From Modicisalibacter muralis (lineage in GTDB: Bacteria; Pseudomonadota; Gammaproteobacteria; Pseudomonadales; Halomonadaceae), in assembly GCF_900102945.1 (NCBI RefSeq), contig NZ_FNGI01000005.1, positions 62,001-126,000 on the forward strand: a stretch of DNA of 64,000 nt, read 5' to 3'. Each line of letters begins with the position of its first letter. Position 1 is the stretch's first letter. Below are positions 47,600-55,733 of the stretch, in pieces. A program made the position numbers and the translations under genes. The notes under the pieces are model-generated. The model was given only the letters and a program-made list of their open reading frames with translations. It made no database searches and was not told the DNA's origin.

Positions 47600-48471
47600 T
47601 GGGTACTTCGACATCCTGCGCAGGCGGAAAGGCTGGTTCACCCTTCGATCCTGAATGGCTCGCTGGTGATGCAAATGAGGATATAGCGGCGGGAGAAGGC
47701 GACGCTGGCGATGAAATGCAGGCTGGAGAGGCAGGTGGCGAACATGGCTACGATGATACAGAGGATGCTGCCGGGGAGCCCGCTGGGAGCGACGAAGTAA
47801 CCGGCATGCCGGAAGTTGCGCCAGATCGGCGTTTCGCTTCAGCCCGTACGAAGATGTCCGCATATCTTGCTAGCGGCGGCCGCGATCCTCTGCGTAGCGC
47901 AGCGAAAAGCATGATTAATAAGGGCATGGGCGGCCCCCGTCGTGCCGCGTCCACGATGCGCAGAACAGCCCAGGGCGCAGGACAGCTAGGCCAGTTCTTG
48001 GCTGAGGCCCGGGATGGCACCGATACACGTGTTAGGGATTGGGTTGAGCGGGTTCGCGCAGCCGACTTGTCCGCGAACGACCTAGTCCTCGAGCTAGTCA
48101 AGGAGGTAATACCAGATACCGGAAGCATCGATGACGAGTCTCTCCGGAATGCCGCGGCCGAGGCATTGGGCAAGCTTTACGAGAGCGATCCGGACATTGA
48201 CATTTTTGACCTCACGGACCAACAGATTTCCGACGCCATCGGGTACACAATTGCTAACGATGTCTGCAATCGCATGGACTTGCAGCTAGGGCAGACGTAC
48301 GAGCGGCTCAAGCATCAACCTCAGGAGGTTCAGCGCTACCGCAATGATGTCAAGGAATGGGTGCACGAAGAGGTGCGTACGGTTATGGAGCAATACCGCA
48401 CTGTCCAGCTCAACCCCCAACGCCTCGCAAGAGAGGTACTCGCATCTGCCTTGAGGGTCTTCGCCGAATGA
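47599..48471 (+). CDS. qatB: QatB, Qat anti-phage system component
   Basis: A 290-residue protein. The first 80 residues are acidic and Gly/Glu-rich (low complexity, GTSTSCAGGKAGSPFDPEWL), followed by AARTRMS-like positions (RFASARTKMSAYLASGGRD, KSMINKGMGGPRRAASTM) and a mainly helical C-terminal half. No catalytic motif is visible. Identification rests on the start and end overlaps with qatA and qatC and on the QatB-type GGRDPLRSAAKSMINKGMGG layout. Function in defence unknown. Confidence 0.82.
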   Translation: MGTSTSCAGGKAGSPFDPEWLAGDANEDIAAGEGDAGDEMQAGEAGGEHGYDDTEDAAGEPAGSDEVTGMPEVAPDRRFASARTKMSAYLASGGRDPLRSAAKSMINKGMGGPRRAASTMRRTAQGAGQLGQFLAEARDGTDTRVRDWVERVRAADLSANDLVLELVKEVIPDTGSIDDESLRNAAAEALGKLYESDPDIDIFDLTDQQISDAIGYTIANDVCNRMDLQLGQTYERLKHQPQEVQRYRNDVKEWVHEEVRTVMEQYRTVQLNPQRLAREVLASALRVFAE

Positions 48472-49733
48472 CAAAGGTTATCTGTACTACTGTAGCTCGT
48501 CTACCCGCACGATTGGCCGATGGCGAGCGTGCATTCACGTTCTTCAAAAGCGCAAAGCAGAACGGCGTTGGAACTATCGCCAAGGGCTGGCGAGGCTCAC
48601 TCAAACGAAAGGGGTTTGCTCCAAGCCCGCCAGTTTGGGATTTTGTACAGTTTTGTCTCGCAATATGTACAGCAGACCTCTGCTCCTTGCGTAGCAACAG
48701 TGCTGATGGGTGGACTCGGACGATAGAGCTGACCATCGGTTTACATGAGCCGCTTCGATGGCAGGCTTGCAAGCAGCACGCTGAAAAGCTACTCAAGGTT
48801 CTCACCGGCGACTATTGGACGCTGCATTTCGTGGAAGGAGGCGCACCACCACCCGATGGTCGTGGGCTACCGTTAGATCGGGACAGCGTGTCATTGCTCT
48901 CCGGCGGGCTCGATAGCCTTATCGGTGGTATAGACCTAGTTACCGAAGGACGCCGTCCGCTCTTCGTATCCCAACTGGCGCACGAGGATTCCGATAGGCA
49001 GCGCAACTACGCAGGGCTACTCGGTGGAAGCGGTTCGCATCTGCAGTGGAGTCATGGCATCAGCTTTCGCGGTTCGCGAGAGCCCTCGACCCGGGCACGC
49101 TCGCTCGCTTTCTACGGGTTTGCTGTGCTGGCGGCGACAAGGATATCTAACGCTCAGCCTCAGATATTCATCCCAGAGAACGGATTTATTTGCATTAACC
49201 CCCCTCTTGTTCCGGGCCGGGTGTCGAGCCTAAGTACCCGCACGACTCATCCTCTCTTCATCGGAATGCTCCAGGAGCTATTAGATGGGCTTGGCGTAAC
49301 CGTTCGACTGGAGCTCCCGTACCGCTTCAAGACCAAGGGCGAAATGATGCAGGAATGTCGTAACCAAGAGTTTCTGCAGAGTTGGGCATCGGACTCGACG
49401 AGCTGTGGGCGATTCCGCACATACAACCGTACCCACTGTGGACGATGTGTTCCCTGCATGATTCGGCGTAGCGCATTCAACGCTTGGGGCTCAGGGCAAG
49501 ACACGACAGAGTACAAGTTCCCAACGCTGGCGAATTGCGAAAAGACCAGTGGTCCAGACGACCCAATGGCGGTCGCGTTGGCAGTGCTCACCGTACGAGA
49601 GAAGGGCCTAGATGCATTCCTGGGCGCTTCTCTGGCGTTCGCTCCACGAGCTGAAAGGGCCGAGTACCGCCGTGTACTCAGCGCTGGCATCAACGAACTC
49701 GAGGCACTGCTTAGAGCAGACGGGGTCCTGTGA
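48468..49733 (+). CDS. qatC: QatC, QueC-like nucleotide-modifying component of Qat system
   Basis: A 421-residue QueC-like protein. The PP-loop ATP-pyrophosphatase motif is SVSLLSGGLDSLIGGIDL, and a C-terminal zinc site is CGRCVPCMIRRSAF preceded by TSCGRF, as in QueC, which makes preQ0 (7-cyano-7-deazaguanine). An N-terminal extension of about 150 residues precedes the core. Start taken at the ATG overlapping the qatB stop. It probably modifies a nucleobase or a peptide; the target is not known. Confidence 0.88.
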   Translation: MTKVICTTVARLPARLADGERAFTFFKSAKQNGVGTIAKGWRGSLKRKGFAPSPPVWDFVQFCLAICTADLCSLRSNSADGWTRTIELTIGLHEPLRWQACKQHAEKLLKVLTGDYWTLHFVEGGAPPPDGRGLPLDRDSVSLLSGGLDSLIGGIDLVTEGRRPLFVSQLAHEDSDRQRNYAGLLGGSGSHLQWSHGISFRGSREPSTRARSLAFYGFAVLAATRISNAQPQIFIPENGFICINPPLVPGRVSSLSTRTTHPLFIGMLQELLDGLGVTVRLELPYRFKTKGEMMQECRNQEFLQSWASDSTSCGRFRTYNRTHCGRCVPCMIRRSAFNAWGSGQDTTEYKFPTLANCEKTSGPDDPMAVALAVLTVREKGLDAFLGASLAFAPRAERAEYRRVLSAGINELEALLRADGVL

Positions 49734-50470
49734 TGGACTTTCACTGTCATCTAGATCTATACCCCAACGCACGCGCCGTCCACGCGGAGGCGGCGCGCCG
49801 GAATGCATTTACATGGCTGGTGACTACCAGCCCTAAAGCATTCATGGCCACCTCAAGAGTATTGGGCAATACACCTACAGTGCTGATCACTCCTGGATTG
49901 CATCCTGAAATCGCTCATGAGAGGGCAGACGAACTGGGCCTACTGCTGAGTCAAATCGAAACAATGCCGGCGGTGGGCGAGGTAGGACTTGATGGCTCTC
50001 CTCGTTATCGGCATTCGTATGCAGTCCAGCATCGTATCTTCGGTGCGGTTGTGAAGAGATGCCGCGAACTTGGCGGCCGCACGCTGAGCATCCATTCGCG
50101 ACGCGCAGTCAAAGATGTGCTGATTGAATTGAGGCGGAATCCCGGCTTTGGTACTGCGGTACTTCACTGGTTCACCGGTAGCTCTGCGGAATTGAAAGCT
50201 GCAAAAGATCTTGGATGCTGGTTCAGTATCGGTCCCGCAGCGTTCAACTCAGCCAGTGGCAAGTCACTGGCGAAGAGCCTCCCCAAGGATCGGGTGGTTC
50301 CAGAAAGCGACGGACCCTTCGCCCAAGTAGATGGCAAGCCTGTGATGCCCTGGAGTCTAGCGTCGACCGCTCAGCTTCTTGCTGTCGCCTGGGCTGTTTC
50401 TCCCCGCGAAGCGGTAACATTGCTTGAGCAGAACTCGAATCGCCTGCTCCGAGCCATGGGTCTTCCATGA
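49733..50470 (+). CDS. qatD: QatD, TatD-like metal-dependent hydrolase of Qat system
   Basis: A 245-residue TatD-family TIM-barrel hydrolase. MDFHCHLDLYPN supplies the HxH metal site, and LITPGLHPE, AVGEVGLDGSPRY, LSIHSRRAVKDV, VLHWFTGS and PESDGPFA follow the TatD order. The catalytic E/D positions (E in GEVGLD, D in ESDGP) are kept, so it is likely an active DNase-type enzyme. The start overlaps the qatC stop (TGATG). Last gene of qatABCD. Confidence 0.87.
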   Translation: MDFHCHLDLYPNARAVHAEAARRNAFTWLVTTSPKAFMATSRVLGNTPTVLITPGLHPEIAHERADELGLLLSQIETMPAVGEVGLDGSPRYRHSYAVQHRIFGAVVKRCRELGGRTLSIHSRRAVKDVLIELRRNPGFGTAVLHWFTGSSAELKAAKDLGCWFSIGPAAFNSASGKSLAKSLPKDRVVPESDGPFAQVDGKPVMPWSLASTAQLLAVAWAVSPREAVTLLEQNSNRLLRAMGLP

Positions 50471-50853
50471 TCGCAAGGTCTATACGAGATATGAACATTA
50501 CACGGCCGCAGGATGGCAGTAACTAATTTGCAGAAGCGTAGCTTGTAGTGAATGTACTCGTACAGGCGGATGAGTAGCTAAGCTGGGTCAAGATATACTC
50601 TGGCGATCCCCCGTGCTCTAAGTAGCCGTTCATAAGTTCCGACCCAGCGTCAGGGACAGGACCGGGCGCCTACTTTCGAGTTAAGCTGTGACGGACGAAG
50701 GCGACTGAATTTCGTCACGCTAAGATCGCGATTATCTCTAGCCTGCTAGCTCTATCGCCTTACTGAGCTTCATGACCTTAGCTGGTACTGCGCTTGCTCT
50801 CTCACAGGCCAAATCGATACTCTGCCAAATTTTTGCACAAGGCTATTATCACG
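50471..50853. other. Intergenic region upstream of the graspetide-like cassette
   Basis: 383 bp with no supported gene; six-frame reading gives only short unconserved frames. It should hold the qat terminator and the promoter of the next cassette, but no strong consensus promoter or hairpin was identified. Confidence 0.5.
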
Positions 50854-51273
50854 ATGAAAAAACCTTCTATTTCACCTAGCCAGCAATTGCCTTTACTGGC
50901 TAGGTATGCCGTTATGCGCAGCGGCGACTCATTCATTCCTGGTAAGTATTCTTCCGAGAGAGACGTTTGGGTTGTCGATGGCCCAGGCGGAAAGAAGCCC
51001 ATCATTGAAATGAATGGAACGCTGGCAGAACTCACCACGAAGACGAAAACCACCAACGAAGAAGACGATGAGGCGCCCTTTCTGCTCCTTGATTTAGCGA
51101 CAAAAACGCATGTTCAGGTAGAAAGGGACGACGCCGATTTGAGCATGAATCACCTGCTTGAGCTGACTACGAAGACAGACGCGCGAACCGAGAGAGATGA
51201 TGATGACGGTCCCTTTTTCGATTATGAGACCACTGAGCACCACACGCCTTCGCAAGCCAGAGGCACGATGTGA
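50854..51273 (+). CDS. Graspetide-like (omega-ester peptide) precursor with three core repeats
   Basis: A 139-residue small protein directly in front of an MvdD-type ATP-grasp ligase. The N-terminal leader (about 1-55) contains LPLLARYAV (residues 12-20), similar to the PFFARFL-type recognition helix of microviridin leaders. The rest has three spaced copies of L-(T/A)-T-K-T-x4-E-(E/R)-D-D at residues 60-72, 81-93 and 104-116, each Thr/Lys-rich followed by acids. That is the layout of graspetide cores, where Ser/Thr/Lys side chains are joined to Asp/Glu by ester or amide bonds. Start taken at the ATG following ATTATCACG; an earlier ATG 60 nt upstream adds an unlikely N-terminus. The stop overlaps the ligase start. 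Class assignment and ring pattern are not determined. Confidence 0.78.
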   Translation: MKKPSISPSQQLPLLARYAVMRSGDSFIPGKYSSERDVWVVDGPGGKKPIIEMNGTLAELTTKTKTTNEEDDEAPFLLLDLATKTHVQVERDDADLSMNHLLELTTKTDARTERDDDDGPFFDYETTEHHTPSQARGTM

Positions 51274-52220
51274 TCCTACTCGTTACGAACCAGCGGGATC
51301 TCACCACCGATTACATCGTTCTCGAGCTGCAACGTCGCCGCCTAGAGTATTTCCGGCTCAATACCGAGTTGCTGCCAGAGTCTCGGATCACGCTGGGTGC
51401 GTTATCGAGCGAAGATTGGTCGATTTCTTTTGGTGGCAAATGCTTGACAGGGCATGACGTTGAAGCTGCCTACTTTCGACGGCCAGGCAAGCCGTTGGTG
51501 GCAGAAAGCATTGAGGATCAGGGCTCACGAAACTATATCGAGTCTGAATGGAATGCTTTATTGAAGAGCCTTTACATGCGCCTTGAGGGCCGCTGGCTTA
51601 ATTCGCCAACCAAGATTGTGCTTGCTGAGGATAAGCCTCGCCAGCTGCTTATAGCAGCCGATCTCGGCTTTGACATACCCCAATCAGCAGTTACCAACGA
51701 CCTTACGGTCGCCCAGAGAATAGCCGCCCATCACACGGCAATTGGTAAGCCATTGCGCCAAGCCCTGCTCGAGGGCGATCAAGAGCGAGTGATATTTACG
51801 ACGCGGCTACCTACGCTAACAGCCGTGGACGAGAAAGCCTTAGCCATGGCTCCTATTATTGTCCAGCAAGAGATTCAGAAGCAGACCGATGTTCGTGTCA
51901 CTGTGGTAGGCCAAAAGGTATTTGCGGTCGCTATTCACTCTCAAGAGCAGCAAGAAACCAAAGTTGACTGGCGCAGTGGCGCGCAGCCGGATCTAAAGCA
52001 TGAAGTTATCTCCCTTCCTGGTCAGCTGGAAGAGCGCTGCATCCGGCTAGTAGAATTGCTGGGGCTTAACTATGGTGCAATCGATCTCATCCAAGATCTC
52101 GATAACCACTACTGGTTTCTTGAGATAAATCCGAATGGCCAATGGGCCTGGATTGAAAATCGCACTGGGTTACCGATCGCTAGTGCCATCGTAGACGGAC
52201 TTCAAGGAGTTTACCAGTGA
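51270..52220 (+). CDS. MvdC/MvdD-family ATP-grasp peptide ligase
   Basis: A 316-residue ATP-grasp enzyme that would form side-chain ester or amide crosslinks in the upstream precursor. N-terminal VILLVTNQRDLTTD-like start (GTG codon), YFRRPGKP (RRP is a graspetide-ligase hallmark), PTKIVLAEDKPRQLLIAADLGF, IVQQEIQKQTDVRVTVVG (ATP grasp) and the C-terminal magnesium site FLEINPNGQWAWIE followed by TGLPI are visible. The GTG start overlaps the precursor's stop codon by 4 nt, and the stop overlaps the next start, so three proteins are translationally coupled. Confidence 0.87.
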   Translation: MILLVTNQRDLTTDYIVLELQRRRLEYFRLNTELLPESRITLGALSSEDWSISFGGKCLTGHDVEAAYFRRPGKPLVAESIEDQGSRNYIESEWNALLKSLYMRLEGRWLNSPTKIVLAEDKPRQLLIAADLGFDIPQSAVTNDLTVAQRIAAHHTAIGKPLRQALLEGDQERVIFTTRLPTLTAVDEKALAMAPIIVQQEIQKQTDVRVTVVGQKVFAVAIHSQEQQETKVDWRSGAQPDLKHEVISLPGQLEERCIRLVELLGLNYGAIDLIQDLDNHYWFLEINPNGQWAWIENRTGLPIASAIVDGLQGVYQ

Positions 52221-52936
52221 AGGAGTGGCTCGAAATTTTATGGCCCCGACTTGATAAACCTACCTCGGAGCAAGAAAAGAACGATTTAATACTATGCAAG
52301 CAGCATATCAAGGAAATTCAGGATCAGCCTTGGGAGCGAGACATTGATGCGGCACTTGAAGAGGCCCGACGGCTAAATGACATAGAGAATGACCGCCGTA
52401 AGGGGGCTGATACAAAGGCCGGGGTCTACTTGGCTGCCGTAGGTGCGCTTGCTCCAATTCTTACTTCCTTAATTATGACCTCATGGGATGAAGTGCCCAG
52501 TTTATCCCTCCGCTGGATCACACTTGGTCTTCTGCTACCAGCTGTAGCCTATTTGCTGAGTAGTGGTTTGTGGGCATTTCAGACCTTGAAAGTAGCCGCT
52601 TCAAACCGTGTCGATGTAACCGAGCTAGTGAAAGCTTGGACAAGTGATGAGCCGAAGGCCTACTTAATTAAAGATCACTTATCCGCCGTTAGGCTGAATC
52701 GCGCGGGTGTTAACCAGAAAGTGTCATGCATCAAGATGACACATGCCTTCTTGCTGCGAACATTTCTTTCCTTCACTCTTCTTCTCTTGGTTCAGGGCAT
52801 TTGGCCTCCAATAGCCTCTTATTTTGAAGCGGATATTGAAACCGCCCAGAAAAACTTCCTAACTCGCCTTATAGTTGTGGAAACTGACAACGCTTGTCCG
52901 GCCCAGCCCCCTCTAAAAATACCTAGTTCATGTTAG
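52217..52936 (+). CDS. Putative three-TM membrane protein of the graspetide-like cassette
   Basis: A 239-residue protein, starting with GTG inside the ligase stop (GTGA). Residues about 1-60 are charged and helical (SEQEKNDLILCKQHIKEIQ, RRLNDIENDRRKGADTKAG). Membrane segments are AGVYLAAVGALAPILTSLIM, LRWITLGLLLPAVAYLLSSG and, near the C-terminus, FLLRTFLSFTLLLLVQGIW. I do not recognise the family with certainty. The helical N-terminus followed by a short TM hairpin loosely resembles small membrane effectors found next to bacterial nucleotide-signalling defence genes. Export, immunity or membrane-effector roles are all possible. Confidence 0.75.
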   Translation: MKEWLEILWPRLDKPTSEQEKNDLILCKQHIKEIQDQPWERDIDAALEEARRLNDIENDRRKGADTKAGVYLAAVGALAPILTSLIMTSWDEVPSLSLRWITLGLLLPAVAYLLSSGLWAFQTLKVAASNRVDVTELVKAWTSDEPKAYLIKDHLSAVRLNRAGVNQKVSCIKMTHAFLLRTFLSFTLLLLVQGIWPPIASYFEADIETAQKNFLTRLIVVETDNACPAQPPLKIPSSC

Positions 52937-53015
52937 ATAGTCAGTCTTTGCAACTTCATATTCATGCCTACCGTGCCAAGATGCATCGATCGCTTTCAAG
53001 ATATGGAATAGGTAG

Positions 53016-53222
53016 CTAGGGCAGCAGCTGAGCATGCGAGCAATCCAGGGTCTTGGCTATGAGGTACAGCTTGTCCACAGTGATGTTGACCTCTCCCCGT
53101 TCGATTCTCCCCATATAGCTACGATCAATGCCGCACGCTAAGGCCAGCGCATCCTGGGATAGCCCTTTTTCCTTTCGGGCTACCCTGATCCTTTCTCCGA
53201 TGACCTTTGCTAGCTCACTCAT
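53016..53222 (-). CDS. Xre-family HTH transcriptional regulator
   Basis: A 68-residue protein consisting of one helix-turn-helix domain (IGERIRVARKEKGLSQDALALA, then GIDRSYMGRIERGEVNITVDKLYLIA). It is like controller (C) proteins of restriction systems. It is divergent from the helicase pair and a palindrome lies just upstream of its start, fitting autoregulation and control of the neighbour promoter. Confidence 0.87.
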   Translation of the reverse strand: MSELAKVIGERIRVARKEKGLSQDALALACGIDRSYMGRIERGEVNITVDKLYLIAKTLDCSHAQLLP

Positions 53223-53226
53223 TGAC

Positions 53227-53287
53227 GCCTCGCTTACACGAGGCAGAACTATCCTTCGTTGCGGGCGCAGCGGCCACGGACTATAAT
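53227..53287 (+). promoter_or_regulatory. Promoter and operator between xre and the helicase pair
   Basis: TTGCGG (53259-53264) and TATAAT (53282-53287) are separated by exactly 17 bp, a near-consensus sigma-70 promoter toward the plus strand. Just upstream lies the inverted repeat GCCTCG-N6-CGAGGC (53227-53244), directly beside the xre start, a likely Xre operator. The putative transcript start is about 40 nt before the next gene. Confidence 0.6.
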
Positions 53288-53335
53288 CCGCATTTTTTTA
53301 TGCCCACCCCTTCTCCTACCCTTCAAAGGAGCTGT

Positions 53336-53917
53336 ATGGAACCCCAATCCTTCCGCTTGGATCGCCGGCTCCATGAGCTGTTAATGCAGGAATGCCTCTC
53401 TATCTTTACCGTCAGGCAGCTGCGTGATGCTTATTACGAGGGGTTGAGCACCCCGTCCTGCAGTCGCAGCGAACTTCGACGCTACCTCTATCAGCAGGTA
53501 CTGCGCCTGAAAAAAGCGGGCTGGATTGTAGTCGGGGAAGAGCGTGTAAAACGTGACCAGTGCTTCCATGTGCGCGAAAAGCCGGAACGCCTTCGGCTAA
53601 AGCTGATCGACCGGCCTTTCGAATCGAAGCCAGAGAATGCGGAAAACAGCCAGCCTGCTAGCGGACCGTTAGAGACACCGGCTGCCTGCTCGAAGGTAGC
53701 CGAACAGCTGAACTATCGCTGGAAGGAAATGCGTCTGGAATTATTGGCAAGCATTGGCGAGGCTGAGCAATTCAAGATGCTATTTCAGGAATTTCCTAAC
53801 CTAGAAGCGCGTCTTAACCCTTCTTATCTCGAGTCGCGCGACCGCAGTTCAAAGCTGCTAGGTCAGATTAAGGCTCTGGAGACGACAATGCAGGCATTGA
53901 CAGAGCATTCGAGATGA
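53336..53917 (+). CDS. Uncharacterised protein, helicase partner with HTH-like N-terminus
   Basis: A 193-residue protein not recognised by family. The first 95 residues (CLSIFTVRQLRDAYYEGLST, ELRRYLYQQVLRLKKAGWIV, RVKRDQCFHV) look like a winged helix. A linker rich in Pro/Ser follows, and the last 75 residues (KVAEQLNYRWKEMRLELLAS, RDRSSKLLGQIKALETTMQ) are predicted helical and could form a coiled coil. The ATG is supported by AAGGAG 5 nt upstream; a longer frame crosses the promoter. The stop overlaps the helicase start by 4 nt, so the two probably act together. Confidence 0.7.
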   Translation: MEPQSFRLDRRLHELLMQECLSIFTVRQLRDAYYEGLSTPSCSRSELRRYLYQQVLRLKKAGWIVVGEERVKRDQCFHVREKPERLRLKLIDRPFESKPENAENSQPASGPLETPAACSKVAEQLNYRWKEMRLELLASIGEAEQFKMLFQEFPNLEARLNPSYLESRDRSSKLLGQIKALETTMQALTEHSR

Positions 53918-55299
53918 AGCCCCTTCGCCGATGGCAAAGGCAATGTATCGATCGTGCATTGGATCACTATCGCTCATATCCACACTTTTTCTGCCAGGCG
54001 ACTCCCGGTGCAGGAAAAAGCCGTATGGCGGCTGAGGTAGCCCACCAGTTATTAAAGGATGGCAAGATAGATCTGGTGGTTTGCTTTGCACCATCCGTTA
54101 GTGTCGTTGATAGCCTTCGCGAGGCATTTTCACAAACCTTAGGCAGACGTTTTGATGGCAGGATGGGATCCGCTGGCGGAGCTTTTACTTATCAATCCAT
54201 GGCCCACCTACATGATTCGTTCTGGGAGTTGTTTGAGGATTACCGGGTCATGGTGGTCTTCGATGAAATTCACCACTGTGCTGGCAGTGACCCGCTTCTC
54301 AGCAATGCGTGGGGACAGCAGATACTGTTACGTATCCAGCAGCACGCAACGGTAACGTTGGCTTTATCGGGCACCCCTTGGCGCTCTGACGAACAGAGCA
54401 TAGTGCTGGCTCGATACTCGAACCCAGAAGGGCAGTTGATCTGTGACTACTCGTACGGGCTTAGAGAGGCTGTCAGTGATCTTGTCTGCCGCTCTCCACG
54501 CATAGTCCTGGTCGATAACGGTCACGTGATACTCACTGAAGAAGCCGAACCTCGGCAGCCTCGATTTTTTCCCAGCATCGGCGGGCTGCTACGTGAATCG
54601 GCGATCAGCTACGATGATGTGCTGCAGCACAATGACGCCATCCAGCAAATATTATCGCTAGGCACTGAGAGGCTAGACCGTATACGTACAACGATTTCCG
54701 ATGCAGCCGGTCTCGTCGTTACTTCTAGTGTCGCGCATGCCCAGCAGGTGGCAGCTATGCTGGCCTCGATGGGCGAAACGTTTCAGGTTGCTACCTACAA
54801 GGCACCGAACGCCCAACAGGTAATCGAAGGATTCAGAACAAGTACTACATGTCGCTGGATTGTCACGGTCGGCATGATCAGTGAAGGAACAGACATACCG
54901 AGACTACAGGTATGCTGTCACCTGAGCCGAGTCAGAACAGAGCTGCATTTCAGACAGGTGTTGGGAAGAATACTTCGCAGAAGGAGTACAAGCGATGACC
55001 AGGCGTGGCTGTATGTGTTAGCCGAACCGGCTCTTGAACGATTTTCCCGGCGTATCGGCGACGACCTACCGGACGATCTGGCCGTGGTCAGCGAAGTTTC
55101 GGGCAGCACTCGAGCGGTTAATGGGAAGTCATCAAGCCAAGAGCTTCCCGGCGAAGGAAAGATCATGGAGAAGTTGAGCGATAGCGGCCTTGCTGAGAAG
55201 CCCTCCAAGGGGCAGCCCCGTCAGTTATCCGAGCCACCGCCTGCGTTGCGTTTAGAGCTTTCCCAGCATTTCCGCCACCAAGTTTTAGCCTTGTTTTGA
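53914..55299 (+). CDS. Superfamily 2 DEAD/DEAH-type helicase
   Basis: A 461-residue helicase. The N-terminal lobe has LRRWQRQCIDRAL (Q-motif-like), Walker A ATPGAGKSRM (P31-S36), the DEIH box at D117-H120 and motif III LALSGTPW. The C-terminal lobe has VVTSSVAHAQ, VGMISEGTDIPRLQVC and motif VI QVLGRILRR. The last 60 residues are disordered. No nuclease or HD domain is present, so it is not Cas3. Coupled to the upstream unknown protein; a nucleic-acid-directed defence role is inferred from context only. Confidence 0.88.
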   Translation: MKPLRRWQRQCIDRALDHYRSYPHFFCQATPGAGKSRMAAEVAHQLLKDGKIDLVVCFAPSVSVVDSLREAFSQTLGRRFDGRMGSAGGAFTYQSMAHLHDSFWELFEDYRVMVVFDEIHHCAGSDPLLSNAWGQQILLRIQQHATVTLALSGTPWRSDEQSIVLARYSNPEGQLICDYSYGLREAVSDLVCRSPRIVLVDNGHVILTEEAEPRQPRFFPSIGGLLRESAISYDDVLQHNDAIQQILSLGTERLDRIRTTISDAAGLVVTSSVAHAQQVAAMLASMGETFQVATYKAPNAQQVIEGFRTSTTCRWIVTVGMISEGTDIPRLQVCCHLSRVRTELHFRQVLGRILRRRSTSDDQAWLYVLAEPALERFSRRIGDDLPDDLAVVSEVSGSTRAVNGKSSSQELPGEGKIMEKLSDSGLAEKPSKGQPRQLSEPPPALRLELSQHFRHQVLALF

Positions 55300-55733
55300 G
55301 CTTCAGACTCACAAAGCATCAGTGTGGTGACAGGGATTCCCCCGGCCGAGTGCACCGGATCTGGTGAGCCTCTGGTCTCAAGCCGCATCGGAAGAAGACG
55401 TTCAAGTTGTCTGGAATGCTCCGATACCAAGCCTCAAAATGAGGCCTGCTCGAAGATGTCTGGGCTGACGCCACTTATCGACAGCCGACCGCAGGATAAT
55501 CTAGCAACTGCAAAGCACTCCGGGCGCCAGTAGCAGGCGGTTGCAGGGTATTCTGGAAAGCGGTCTGGCGTGCGAGTAACTTTTTGACTTTGTTATGGTT
55601 CACCTATTTTGTCGCAGCTATCAACGCCGACTAAAAAGGGGCTCCTTTCAGCCTTGATTCGCCGAAGTAATATTGCCCCCAGGCCCGACGGTTATTCGCC
55701 TGCCGTCGCTGGTGATCCCCAGGAGAAGGAAAT
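55300..55733. other. Intergenic region between helicase and phosphoesterase
   Basis: 434 bp with no supported gene. Short frames on both strands lack conservation signals. GGAGAAGG just before 55734 is the ribosome binding site for the next gene. No repeat or element end was recognised. Confidence 0.5.

Noticed and set aside
53914-55299. Helicase considered as Cas3
   Set aside because: No HD nuclease domain, no link to the cas operon, and I-F3 CASTs lack Cas3.
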